Assembly: GCA_030278955.1 (NCBI GenBank)
Contig: JAOANR010000006.1
Span: 26,791,763-26,855,762 of the forward strand
Source: Hygrophila difformis
Taxonomy: Eukaryota > Streptophyta > Magnoliopsida > Lamiales > Acanthaceae
Direction of reading: 5' to 3'
Length of the DNA: 64,000 bases
The first letter of the stretch is position 1. The number at the start of each line of letters is the position of its first letter. A program made the position numbers and the translations under genes. Shown here piece by piece: positions 10,051 to 21,364 of the stretch. Below the pieces are notes generated by a model. The model was not told where the DNA came from, did no database searches, and was given only the letters and a program-made list of their open reading frames with translations.

Positions 10051-11529
10051 TGGTGGAAATTTTGTTCTCTGGCTTCGGCTTTACCCAAAAATATTGGTGG
10101 AAATTGTGGAATTAATTGCTAAAAACAATGATTTTGAATAAAAATGTAAATTTGTGATCTCATTACATGATTCTATGCATTTTAATGTATTTTGTGTTGA
10201 CATTGCATATTTTTAGGTGTTTTTAGCAAGCCAAGGGCTAAAGGGACCAAGAAGAAGTCAATGGGAGTTCTAAAACTCGAAAAACCAAAGAAAAATGGTG
10301 AAAACAGTCCGAAACGCGCGCTGGTGGCGCGGTGCCAAGGTCGAACGCGCAGAGAGCGCGCCGTTTGATGATACCGCGCGCTCGTGGGGCGCGTTTCACC
10401 CAGACCGCGCGGATACCGCGCACTCCCCGCACCTGCGTTCTTGGATTTCGCGTTTTAGGCCATAAATAGCTCGTTTCTTGGCCAATTTTAGAGTTCCACC
10501 TATCAAAACGCTCAGAATTTTGTTTCCCATCTAAATATCTTATCCTCATTATCTTTCTCATTCATCATTCGTACAAAAAGCGTGCCATAGTGCTGGATGC
10601 CCAAATCTTGCTGAATCTTGGGATATCGTGCAAATCTTTTGGTTGATTCATATCTTCTGCAAACTGGTCTATAAATAATACGACTTCAAGTCAATTGAAG
10701 GTTCCGGAAATCATTCAATTAATCTCAAAATTCTTCCATAACTTTGTCATCCATCATCTGGGAAAAGAGAAGAGCAAGTTGAAGGCAATCCAGTGGAGAT
10801 CTACACCGGAATTTCTTCACCAATTCTATCACAGACTATGTTTTCTTTTACTATTCTTTTGCGTTCTTGTGACATTATGCTAGGCTAAACCTATCGTTTG
10901 GGGAAACCCAGATCGAGACATTGTTGATTTTTGCTTTTGTTTTATGAATTTCGTTAATTATATGTTAATTTGTTCAATTCTTATGTGTGTTTGGTGAGAC
11001 CGAAAGGAGATCTGAACTAGGGCATTATATTGTTTAAGTGGTTGAAAAATACTTGAATAAAAGTAATTGAACAAGTTAATTCTAATAATTGGTAACTTGA
11101 AAAAGAGCCAAGATTGTTAGAACCAAACTTAAGATAATCACTAGCCGGAGGAATTGCATGTCATTAAAACCGGGAGGTTTCTAAATTGTGATAGTTCTAA
11201 GTAGGCATATTAATTAATTAAAAATTGGATTTTCATATGCAATTGCAAAGTTTATCAACAATTGAAAGATCTAGGGATCCCCATTCATCATCTAGTGCAT
11301 AAATCAATTATCTCTATCTTTGTTCATTAATTGGAACTTTTCATTGTTTAATTTTAATTGCAATTTTAGGAATTTAGATAAACCAACTCTATTCGTATTT
11401 ACATTTTCGTCGCTACTTAAATTTAATAAATTATAACAATTCATTGTTCCTTGTGGATTCGACCCGGTTTCATCGGATATTACTTGGACCGTACACTGCG
11501 GGTTGTGTTGGAAAATATTCCACACACCA
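10051..11529 (+). repeat. 5' LTR of Athila A0
   Basis: The right end (...CACACACCA at 11529) is fixed by the primer site 6 nt later. The left end is less sure: TGGTGGAAA occurs at 10051 and again at 10095, both inverted matches to the terminal ACACCA. The LTR holds a GC-rich dyad cluster and a TATA-like box (next entry). Confidence 0.65.
10310..10468 (+). promoter_or_regulatory. GC-rich dyad cluster and TATA-like box in the A0 LTR
   Basis: Several CGCGC-containing motifs in both orientations (AAACGCGCGC, GGCGCGG, CGCGCAGAGAGCGCG, GGGCGCGTTT, CCGCGCGG) occupy 10310-10440. An ATAAATA box follows at 10462-10468. The layout, inverted CpG-rich motifs just upstream of a TATA-like box, matches that of the A1 and A2 LTRs, although the motif differs. 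Confidence 0.55.
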
Positions 11530-11535
11530 AGTTTT

Positions 11536-11553
11536 TGGCGCCGTTGCCGGCGA
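11536..11553 (+). promoter_or_regulatory. Primer binding site (tRNA-Asp type) of A0
   Basis: TGGCGCCGTTGCCGGCGA, the Athila-type primer site, starts 7 nt after the LTR end. Confidence 0.88.
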
Positions 11554-11665
11554 ACGGTGGTTTTTGTTATAGTTTATTGAGTTTTTGTAGTTTCTTCCTT
11601 ATTTCTTTTATTTTTATTATATTTTCACTCACTTCCTGATTTTCTATTGTTTCAGGCTCTAGTTT

Positions 11666-12714
11666 ATGCCCAGAGGTGCTCCGCCAGAATTTGAGTTTGA
11701 TCCAGAAATTGCTAGGACTGAACGTATAATTAGGGCAAGGAGAAAAACTAGTGTTCACCATGAACGGGGATGAGAATGAGCGTGAGCGGCAGGAACCGCG
11801 AAGAGGGGGTGTACCGATTGTTCAAGAAGGTGTTGGTGAGAATGCTCCCCGACCAGCACCTTTAACTCTCAGGCAGCAGATGCAACCAGCTGGGCAGATT
11901 ATAAACGATCCAATGGTGAGGCCTAGGCCAAACATACCTTTCGTCATTAATCCTTCCTTCATAACCATGGTTCGGCAGGAGCAGTTTGGGGGAGGTGCCA
12001 ACGAGAACCCCAATATCCACCTTTATCACTTTAGGAACCTATGCAGTACAGTGAACATTGCAGGAATGACACAAGAGGAACTCATGATGCAGTTGTTTCC
12101 CTTTTCATTAAGGGATAGGGCTGAAGCATGGTTTCAGTCAATTCCTGTGGGTTCGATTCATACTTGGGATGATATGTTGCAGAGATTCATGACTAAGTTT
12201 TTCCCACCCTCTATGATCTTTAAGCTTAGGGACCAGATTAAGACATTCAAGCAGAGAGGACATGAGACAGTGATAGATGCATGGGAGCGGATGAGGGCGA
12301 ACATAAGGGCGTGTGCTCAACATGGTTTGTCTGAGCCAGAGATTCTTTATGCATTCTATCAGGGTCTGAATCCTGGAGATAGGCAGTGGCTTAATGGGAC
12401 ATCAAGGGGCACATTTATGGATAGGACTGCAGAGGATTGTAGGAGGATTTTGGATGCTTTAGTGGAGGATGAGGAATTATGGGGTAATGGAGAAAGGAAT
12501 GTCCCTACTAAAGCAACAGAGGTTGGAGCACTGAAGGAGGTTAAGGATGAGTTGGCGATGGTAGTAGACAGATTAGGGTGTATGGAGATTGCCCTCAATA
12601 AGGTGATCGGTTCCTGGAAAGCCTATACAGACAGTTCAAGCAGTTCAGACTGTTACATGTCAGTATTGTGCATGACCTCATCAGTCCTACACATGTCCGA
12701 CTGCAACAGCTTCT
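11666..12714 (+). pseudogene. Athila A0 gag, frameshifted
   Basis: The Athila-type start MPRGAPPEFEFDPEIARTE begins at ATG 11666. One frame change near 11750 moves it into the frame read at 11751-12716. This carries the retrotransposon gag core: LFPFSLRDRAEAWFQSIP, a TWDDMLQRFMTKFFPP segment and the WERMRANIRACAQHG helix, closing with YQGLNPGDRQWL. The core is capsid-like and packages RNA in the family. After about 12600 the frame is lost again and the usual Athila knuckle is unrecognisable. Broken, therefore probably inactive. Confidence 0.85.
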
Positions 12715-12744
12715 GAAATTTAAGGATATGAGGGAGTGCAGGAT

Positions 12745-13950
12745 GTTCAATATGTGCAGAATCAAAGGAGGCCTATGAACCCACATACAAACAATCTACC
12801 TTTTCAGTAGGGACCTCCAGGCTTTATTCAACAGAATAGGCCAATTCCGGCTCCTGCACCATCTTCTGATCCAATTCTTGGATTTCTTCAGCAAATCATA
12901 GATAACCAAACTCAGACATCCAAGAAGTTGGATAAATTCGTGGCCCGTACTGAGGATTACATGGTGAGGAATGATGCAGAGTTGGCCAATATCAAAGCTG
13001 GGCAGAGGAATTTGGAGCAGCAAGTGGGTAATTTGGCTACACAGTTAGCATAAAGAACCCCGGGTGCATTGCCTAGCAACCCTGAACTGAATCCAAGGGA
13101 GCGATGTAATGCCATTACTACTCGGTCTGGATTTTCTACTACTGATCCTGTGCCTAAACTTGTGCAGGTTGATCGAGCTAAGGAGAAGGAGCCTGAGGAG
13201 AGACGAGTGGATCATGAAGACAATGAGCCTAAGAAGAAGAAAATGGTTGTGGAAGTTCAACTTCCTTAACTACCTTTTCCACGCCGTGCACAGTTGTCTG
13301 CTGAGGATGAGAGTTTCAGGAAGTTTTGCAATATTTTTAGCAAATTAGAAATTAATATTCCATTTGTTGATGCTTTAATGAATATGCCTAAATATGCAAA
13401 ATTTCATAAAGATATTGTGTCTCGAAAGAGAAAACTTGATAGTGGCTTGGTTTCTATTTCAGGGGAGTGCAATGCTTTAATGGAGAAACCATTACCAAGG
13501 AAGTTGAAGGATCCAGGGAGGTTCACCATACCTTGCACCATTGGAGGAGAAGTGTGCAAGGATGCCCTATGTGATTCGGGAGCTAGCATCAACTTGATGC
13601 CCATGGCACTGTACAAGAAGCTTGGTTTGGGGGAAGTGAAGCCAACAAGGATGATTCTACAACTGGCGGACCGTTCTCAAAAATCACCTTTTGGTATTCT
13701 AGAGGATGTGTTGGTAAAGGTAGACAAATTCATTTTGCCAGTTGATTTTGTAGTACTTGACATGGATGAGGATAGAGAGGTACCACTTATTTTGGGTAGT
13801 CCATTCTTAGCCACTTGTAATGCATTAGTTTATTATAAGGATGGAGTGGTAACTTTGAGAATTGGAGAAGATAAAGTAACTTTTAATGTGAACAATATGC
13901 TTAAACAATCTTCTCATACTTTTGGTATGAATTTAATTGACTGTGTTTAT
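12745..13950 (+). pseudogene. Athila A0 gag C-terminus and aspartic protease, truncated
   Basis: Frame 1 resumes at about 12745 with the proline/glutamine-rich linker, the helix QTSKKLDKFVARTEDYM and the phrase CNAITTRSG typical of Athila. It is interrupted by TAG at about 12808, TAA at 13051-13053 and TAA at 13267-13269. The protease region at 13294-13950 is open: catalytic triad-like CDSGASINLMP, then LQLADRSQKSPFGILEDV and VPLILGSPFLAT. The last codons of the open frame are supplied by the inserted T0 LTR, so the true protein is cut at 13950 before RT. Confidence 0.85.
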
Positions 13951-14337
13951 TGTAACACCCCGATTTAATTAACTCATAATTAATTTAATTTAGTTATGGT
14001 TAATTAACAAGAGATTTAGTATGTGGATTATTTTGTAGGTGAATGAAGATTGAAGTGGAAGAATAAGTGAATTCAACTTACAAGATAATAAGAGTCAAGT
14101 ACTCAAATGGGTGAAATGGAAGAATTGGTCAAGACAAGTGAACCAAGCCGATAACCCATCTTCCGACCCGACCCATTTGTCAACCCGGGTCGACCCATAT
14201 CCCCTCAAAACCCCCAAATCAGCCACAATCCCCCATTTACTTCCAACACTTGAGAAATTAGGGCTAATCCCGCTTGTAAGGGCAAGGGTGGAGAAAGGTG
14301 GCTTTGTAGGAAGATTTTGGTGTCTTGAGCTCTAATC

Positions 14338-14361
14338 GGGGGGGGGGGGGGGGGGGGGGGG
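14338..14361 (+). repeat. Run of 24 G
   Basis: An uninterrupted 24-base G homopolymer in the T0 LTR. The length may be affected by sequencing or assembly error. Confidence 0.9.
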
Positions 14362-15336
14362 AATTGATTATACATCTCTTGGTAAGTAAATTTCCTCATT
14401 CTAATCTTGTTTTTAAAGAGTTTTGAAGTGATTTTTGGGGGTGTTTCTCATAGTGACGAAAATTGGGTGTTTGAAGGATTCTTGATGATTGGTGTTGATT
14501 GAGGCTTGGATTCTTGATGGGAAGCTAGATTGGTGTTGGGGGAAGCTAAGGTCAGTCCTTGAGACCATTTTGGTGTTGATGATTTCAGTGTTTGGAACCC
14601 TTTTGATGCATGTTGGAAAATCCCCATTTTGGAGATGAGTTCTTGATGTTTTTGTTGAATTCTTGTTATGAAGCTTGGTATTGGTGCTTGGAGGAGTTGG
14701 GGAGCTGTTTTGGAAGAGTTTGGACCACCTCAATACCAGGCAAGGGTAGAGATAGGCTTGATTGGGGGCTAAATCCGTCGGAATGGCCGGAAAACGCCAT
14801 ATCCGGCAGCCTCTGCTGACCCGACACGCCGTTAGCGCGCCAGCGCATGCACAGCGCGCGACGTCTCTGTTGGGACGCCGCGAACCACGCGGTGCCCGCG
14901 CGCTGCGCGCGGGTAGCGCGCGGCACCTGCTGTAGCTAAGACTCGATTCGCTCGTTTTCTCATTTTTGTCCATTTCTTGTTCCTTGATCATTCTTATGTC
15001 TCTAGTACGATCCTAGCAAGCTTGAATTATCATTATGCTCACAATCTTGGAACTTAGTTGCGATTAGAGGTGATCTACCATGCCTTAGTTTAAGATTGAA
15101 TCTTGCATCGCTTCTAATTTGATGATTATGAGTCGAGTGCCGATACGTGGGACTTGGCACCCCTTGATTATACTTAACTAGTGGGAGTTGTTTACTTTGT
15201 CATGATGCGTTGAATTGAATCTGGATTTGTGTTGATATTATGGTGAACCTAAATTATTCTTTGGAGGATATTGGATATCCTATGCTTACGAGTCAGTATC
15301 CGATTGGGCATAGTTAATATCTTATCCTGAGCATTG

Positions 15337-15402
15337 AGACTGATAAGGATTTTATATCCGTAGTCTGAAAATTTGGCTGATAAGGACTCATGATCCGTAG
15401 CC
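15337..15402 (+). repeat. Two LTR hairpin repeats with matching stems (T0)
   Basis: Two copies of a hairpin-capable unit: AGACT-GATAAGGA...ATCCGT-AGTCT at 15337-15366 and GGCT-GATAAGGA...ATCCGT-AGCC at 15375-15402. The outer stems differ in sequence but each pairs with its own partner, and an inner GGA/TCC pair is kept. Confidence 0.6.
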
Positions 15403-15501
15403 TGACCCGCCTGCCATAAGCCACGTTTTCAGCTGTTAGTGTCCGCGGCGGGGGCACTGTGGGTATGTCTTCCGACCATTAAGGGGAGTGGACCCTTATA
15501 T

Positions 15502-15516
15502 GGGGGGGGGGGGGGG
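15502..15516 (+). repeat. Run of 15 G
   Basis: A second G homopolymer in the T0 LTR; exact length may be unreliable. Confidence 0.85.
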
Positions 15517-15577
15517 AATACCGACCATGGTACCTAGGATGCGCGCTAGACATTCTTATGTGCTGCATTTAGGGTAG

Positions 15578-15582
15578 ATAGA
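15578..15582 (+). repeat. Target-site duplication of A1, left copy
   Basis: ATAGA directly before the A1 LTR; the matching ATAGA is at 32369-32373. This fixes the A1 ends to the base. Confidence 0.92.
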
Positions 15583-17586
15583 TGAAACTTTTGACAAAAT
15601 TCCACCACGAGTATTTTCGAAAATAGATTAATGAAATAATCCCGGTTTAGATTTTATTTAATGAAAATCAATTTATGATGATGGAGTTGGGATAAAGGAT
15701 ATAATTATAGGTTGTCACGTTTTTATTTAATGGTGTTGAGAAATTGTGCCCCCGAAAGCGCACGGAGTCAAAAATTGCAGTATTTATAGTAAGTACCTGA
15801 TCGTTCACCGGAGGATGTGCGATAGAAGCAGGTCCCACGTCGTTTTATAAGATTTTCCACTCGTATTACTCGATTCAAGATTTGTGTTTGATTATCAACT
15901 ACTTGACAGAATTTAAACTAAGCTATGAAAGCAATTAAAATTATACTAAAAAGCAGATAAAATTATTCTAGAAAGCAATTAAAATTATTCTAAGAAAGCG
16001 ATAAAAATTATACTAATCTATCTATCATTAATTCTAGAAAGCAGATTTAAATTGTGACAGAAGGGACAGGAAAAAAAGAATAAAAATTGGACAAGATTCA
16101 GATGAAACACAATTAAACTTCTATTTTAATGCACAAATCTTTGTTTTGGATAATCCTTTCTGTCAGCTAGCTCTCGTGCTCCTATACTATGTTCCCTTTA
16201 ACAGACAGGTACTTACAGTAGAGGTTTACATGCTCTTAAAAAGACAAATTCTAAGATACCGCAGACGCATAACTACCCTTGCAATGCACTGCTAAGGTAT
16301 ATTATTTATCTGTGGTGGACAAGCAACACCTAACAAATCATTTATTGTGATGCCAAGTACTCCTATCATTCCCCCATGTCACACCCAAAGATTCTAATCA
16401 AGCCCTGAACTATTCCATAACTCTCATTCCTAGTAGCAGCTAGAAGTTCTCTCAATACATCCGAGTGACCTCTATAAAAGCATTTAAAAGAAAGCGGTAA
16501 AGAAAGCATGTAAAATCCTATCATTTGGAGGATTTAAAAGCATCATACTGATAGTAAATGAGAGCTCCCTGTCTTAATGACCGAACGCAGATCAAGAATT
16601 CCCGGACATCAGTAAACCGCTCGCGGTGTTTACCTACTCCCTGGGTGGTTATGAGATACAAACTAATGAAACAAACTAATAAATTAGTTTGTTCTGGATG
16701 CACTCACTCAAGACTCAAAAATAGGCTCTGGCAGAAGAGGACAACAGTTGAAAGAGTACTCAACCCTATCTTAGAAAATAACCAAGGCCCACATGTTGTT
16801 CTTCTAGTATTATCTATCACACCTTATCTGAATCCATGTGGACTCTGATTCAGTGCAATATTTAATATAAGATTTCCAACATACAACAATTTTGAAAAAT
16901 AATTGATGTTTGAAAATCATTCCCTAAACAGGTACTAAACTCTCAATTAAAACACAAATCCTTTCAGTCTAAACTAGACCTAATCGCTGACTCTGCTTCT
17001 AATTCCCCAAAATCAACCCCAGTCGGATGTGAATTAGTCATAACTGTGGAATTTATCCCTTACTCAGATCCGGATTTTTGTTGGAAATTTATTATGAGAC
17101 ATCTGATTTAAATCAAGACTCATATGTCCATGGGAAGGATCCCAAAATAATTATGACCACATTATTTACATAATAGTATCATGCATAAATTTATAAGGGA
17201 GTGTATAATTAAATTAACCCAAAATATGGCGGGTATAGACAGAATGTGATGTACAGAGATGAAATAGCTGGGGATGAGAAGAATTTATTTTGGCTAAAAA
17301 GATGACAAGAATAATTAGGAGAATCTGGACTACAAACATCTGCTATTCAGTTCCCAATCATTCCAGGTGAAGTGGTTTTAGACTGCAGAAGACCTTAAAT
17401 GACAGTGATTGCTATCATCAAAACTCCTACTATATGTGAAATGAGAGAAAAACCTACATATTTTCTCACTATGATACCAGTCAAACAGTGTTGATCGACA
17501 CCATCTCATAATATTACAGTTTGAAATTCGGGTTTGAAAATAAAATAAAAAAATAAAACTGTATTCAGACAGGGAATGGCTGAGTG

Positions 17587-17719
17587 GCTACTTCATTTCC
17601 CGGTAAGGGGACCGTTCGCCTGACCTCGTCAGTCACTATCCAAACCATGCAAAATAACAAATAGTAATTAATACACAGACTACGTGCTACTTCATTTCCC
17701 GGTAAAGGGACCGTTCGCC
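17587..17719 (-). repeat. Duplicated 34-nt LTR motif
   Basis: The phrase GCTACTTCATTTCCCGGTAA followed by (A/G)GGGACCGTTCGCC occurs at 17587-17620 and 17686-17719, 99 bp apart. CGGT and ACCG within each copy can pair as a small hairpin. The related A2 LTR has a diverged pair at the same place (39827-39852 and 39919-39953). Confidence 0.75.
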
Positions 17720-18103
17720 AACATTATTCCATGATATTTTTCACTATTCATTTCATACAACACAGGTAAAGACAAAATAAATAAAAGAAAATATTTTTGG
17801 ATCATCTTGTATGAGAGACATTGGTTTCTCATGCAAGGGTATGGAAAACCAGTCCATAATTACTCTTTACGGTCTAAATAATCACTCATTCCAAATTAAT
17901 TAATTACAGTTCGGATTATATACTTAGATCATCAGAGTTTAATTTTTGTAGAAAATCTTTTAATGGAATATTGAAAAAAGGTCTTTATATCAAATTAATC
18001 ATGGGTTGAGGTCATTGGATTTTAACCTCAAAATATTAATATAAAGGTTCAATTAATTAAGTGAGAAAAATGGAGAAATGGAAAATTTGGCAAAAATGCC
18101 AAT

Positions 18104-18460
18104 TACGACGCTAGGCAGATTTTACGACACTATCCTAGGATAGCGTCGTGGGTGTAGTGTCGTAGTGTCGAATTTTAGGAAGTTTGATAAAATTGGGGGG
18201 GTACGACGCTATACACTAAATTATGACGCTATCCTAGGATAACGTCGTGGGTGTAGCGTCGTAGATGGGTTTTTGTGAGAAAGAAAGTTCTTGTGAGAAA
18301 GGAAGTATTTTGGGGTACTACGACCTTAGACAAAAATTACGACGCTATCCTAGGATAGCGTCGTAGGACAAATTTTTCTTAGGTCCGAAGCAACTACGAC
18401 GTAAAACCTTCCCCTACGTCGTTAACCTAGGTTAGCGTCGTAGGGCGGTTAGCATCGTAG
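18104..18460 (-). repeat. A1 LTR dyad array A
   Basis: Four nested dyad units. Cores are centred on CCTAGG: 18123-18150, 18223-18249, 18338-18365 (a perfect 28-bp palindrome with arms TACGACGCTAT and ATAGCGTCGTA) and 18415-18442. Each core is bracketed by further half-sites TACGACGCTA or TAGCGTCGTA at 10-20 bp. In the third unit the flanks also pair: 18322-18338 (GACCTTAGACAAAAATT) with 18371-18385 (AATTTTTCTTAGGTC). Confidence 0.9.
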
Positions 18461-19104
18461 CTACCCCAGAACATAAGAATTGGTCGGGTACTGCAATCTA
18501 TGCGATTGCAAACCCTATTTTCAAGTTTATGGCTCAAGAATGCAGGGTATGGCAAAACAGAAATGTAAAATAAGTTACGATGCATGAAAATAAGAATAAT
18601 AAGGAGCTAACACTGAGCATAATGAACCACAAGACCCGAATGAGGGTTTCCAACCACAAACCATGCATAAGAACCCAAAAATGAAAATAAAGATACAAAA
18701 CCCACATGCAATGAAAAATAAAATAACCAAATGGCCATTTAAACAAAAATAAAGCATAAAATCCATGAACCAATGTCCATTTCATGATTTGGGATTCTTT
18801 CTGTGATTAACTTTCCATTTGTAAGAAATATGGCTTGATGATACTCATGGGTTGGGTATTTCAAACCTTAACAAAAGTTCACAAAGCTGTTAAATAATGA
18901 AAACAGTGGCTATCTAGGTCTAAAACACTAAACACTTGCTAACCTAAGCTAGACAATAACTAGAAACTAAGAACAATGCAAGAAAAATAAATAATACAAA
19001 AAAAAAATCCTAACTAAACTAACTACCTACACACCTCTCAAGAACTCCAAGTTGTCTCCAAGTTTGTATGTTGTGAAGTGACTGATCCTAGGAGTCAACT
19101 TGTC

Positions 19105-19112
19105 CTTATATA
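19105..19112 (-). promoter_or_regulatory. TATA-like box of the A1 LTR
   Basis: TATATAAG on the minus strand, 60 bp downstream (in transcription direction) of dyad array B and 617 bp from the LTR start. Transcription start would be near 19080. The copy in the other LTR is at 31745-31752. Confidence 0.6.
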
Positions 19113-19171
19113 GGTGGAAGGCCTTAGGCCCATGGGCTCCCAGGCCATGAAATTTGAATTCGGAAGCTTGG

Positions 19172-19441
19172 TACGGCGCTATGGATTGTTATGACGTTAA
19201 ACGTTGCTACGGCGTTGAACATGTCTTGCGTCGTAGTCTTCCATCTCGAAGGCACCTCCTGTTTCTAGATGAACAGCCTACGACGCTATCCTCCACTACG
19301 TCGCTATACTTAAGTACGACACTATCCTTGCTCAGCGTCGTACCGCTCTTCCTTCGAAGTGCTGCCTTGGTTTCTGCCTACGACGCTATACTTGGATACA
19401 ACGCTATACATGCTTAGCGTCGTAGTTGAGTCTAGCGTCGT
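19172..19441 (-). repeat. A1 LTR dyad array B, upstream of the TATA-like box
   Basis: At least ten half-sites of the same family as array A in both orientations (TACGACGCTAT, AGCGTCGTA, TACGGCGTT, GACGTTAA), including pairs at 19280-19345 and 19379-19441. It lies in U3, just upstream of the TATA-like box, as an enhancer or repressor cluster would. Confidence 0.85.
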
Positions 19442-19728
19442 GATTTCCTGAAAAATGTCAAATTTTTGTGGGTCTTCATTTCTTTTCCCATCTTTTTATT
19501 TCCTTTTTCTTTTCTTTTCTTTTTCTCACGTTTTTGGAATTTTCTAACATAAATGTGTAATAAATTACATATTTATGCATTTTTCATACCAGCTCAATAT
19601 TTTTACAATTATGCATAAATCAGTCCAATTCAACTGCTTTCTTATTTATTATAAGACCGGAATGCGATCAAATACTCGTTTCAGACACGGAAATGGATTG
19701 AAATAATGGACATTTCTGGCCATTATCA

Positions 19729-21364
19729 ACATCCTCACATTTAATACTGATCGTCCCCGAGCAGTCAGAGTCAATGTTCCTTGGAACACGGACTCTGCAT
19801 ATTCAATTCATTTTCGTGGCTTCATAAATTACATTCTTTTTGGATTGGGATAAGACAATCAAAAACTACAAGTATTAAATCTCCTTGATTGCAGTGTTTA
19901 ATGAAATGATACTTGCTCACTGAATCAGGCCTACAAATCAAACATTATTGTTAATCCTTCATGAATATTATTTTCGAAAAATGCAAAGATTAAAAATTAG
20001 AATTAGGGTATGACACGAACATATTTAATGAAACAGAGCCTCACATATAGTAGACTTGGAAAATTCACTCACTCTCAAATGGGTTTGATCATGAACGCTC
20101 AAAATCAAATTTAATTAAATTATCCCATGAGCTTGCAATCAGAACAGCTCGCCACCGGCTCATTTCTTCAAATCGAGATCCCGATGTCTTATTCAAGGTT
20201 ATAATGGGGCATACGGTTGTAACATTTGGTAAGAAATGAAATTTATTGGGCTAAGAAGTGGCGAGAGATTATTCTATCATAACTTGGCATTTTTATTTAA
20301 AATTTATTATCATCAATTATTTCTTTCTTTTGTTTTTCTCTTTCTCTTGCATGACATTAAACTATGTCTAATTGCTTTGTCATTGCAATTTTATTTTTGT
20401 TGAAGTGAATTCAACATATTTCTTTTTCTTTTTCTCTTTTCTTCTTTCGTTTTTTTTTTGAATCGGTTTATTGACTACCGATTTTTTGATGATCACAAAT
20501 TTAATGCCTTTGATAGAATTTATGCTTGTCCACTTGGGTTAAAATATTTTTGTCTTTTTGTAAGGCTAGGAAAATATAGTGGGTTTCAAGAAAAATTGGG
20601 CTTAAAGGCTCGAATGGGTTAATCCTAAAGGGAAAATATTTTTGGGGTGGGTTTGAATTTCAAACGAAGGCCAAAATTTTGATTTTTCTAAGTGCCTCGA
20701 TCATAAGCTCGATTTTGGGAATATTGCATGGTCTTGAATCGGTCCCAATTGCAAGTTCTAGTTTCCTTTAATCAAATTGATTCACACATCAAAGAAAATA
20801 TATGAGTAAAAGTGACTCATGGCTCAAATCTCACAAGGTTGAATTGATTCATGTCATACAATATTCTCAAATTTAATCAAAGTTTAATTCTAACAATCTA
20901 CTCAATCAAAATTTTCAACATGAAGATTTATTACCCAAAAAGATAATCGCATCATTAAATTTTTATAGCTCAAAACCTTAGGAATTCATTTCATGCATGT
21001 TCTCAATTATATTATCCCAATTTAAAAGTTTGAAAATTTAATCACAAGTCTAAATTCAACATGTGAATTTAGAGCAGGTTTATGCATGCTTTTTGCTGGT
21101 TATTTAATTTAAAGCAGTAAAAGAGGCACTATTAACATACAAAGTATGTCAACAGCATATTATTAGCCTGACAGTCACTTATTCATCTTGGACTGTCAGA
21201 CATCTTTTCAAAAATAAAATTGTTTGGACTACAAAATTCCTTTTTGAAAGCAGTAATTACATCAATTACAAGAGATTTCAATGCATTGAATTCGAACTTG
21301 CACAAGTAAAAGAAATCCTCTTATATGATGTTTACAATTAAGCTCATCACTCATCAGGACTGGA
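19729..21364 (-). other. A1 3' untranslated region with 3' purine-rich tract
   Basis: No credible gene. On the minus strand this follows the accessory ORF and ends in AAATGTGAGGATGT directly before the 3' LTR start TGATAATGG, the likely plus-strand primer region. Much of it aligns with 42318-44024 of A2 (for example GATCGTCCCCGAGCAGTCAG), so the region is conserved between the elements. Confidence 0.7.

Larger units (their letters stand above)
10051..13950 (+). mobile_element. Athila-type Ty3/gypsy element A0, truncated
   Basis: An LTR, the tRNA-Asp primer site TGGCGCCGTTGCCGG, gag and protease lie in order on the plus strand. The element is cut at 13951 by the LTR of Tekay element T0. The RT, integrase and 3' LTR are not in the window. 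Gag and protease carry several frameshifts and stops. Confidence 0.85.
13951..15582 (+). repeat. T0 5' LTR, first part
   Basis: Starts TGTAACACCCCG (after TTTAT of the A0 protease). With the second part at 32374-33064 it ends GGGGCGTTACA, so the ends form the inverted pair TGTAAC/GTTACA. A GC-rich CGCG cluster is at about 14820-14930. The six-base-or-longer frames inside are not credible genes. Confidence 0.85.
15583..19728 (-). repeat. A1 3' LTR (left copy)
   Basis: Starts TGAAACTTTTGAC and ends GGCCATTATCA on the plus strand; near-identical to 28213-32368 with scattered substitutions and small indels. It holds two dyad arrays, a TATA-like box and a duplicated 34-nt motif (separate entries). 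No credible ORF. Confidence 0.9.

Noticed and set aside
14413..14991. 192-codon minus-strand ORF in the T0 LTR
   Set aside because: LTR sequence with GC-rich cluster; low-complexity translation with no recognised domain.
18104..18460. CRISPR array interpretation of the regularly recurring palindromes
   Set aside because: This is plant LTR-element sequence, repeats are degenerate and nested, spacing is irregular and there are no cas genes.
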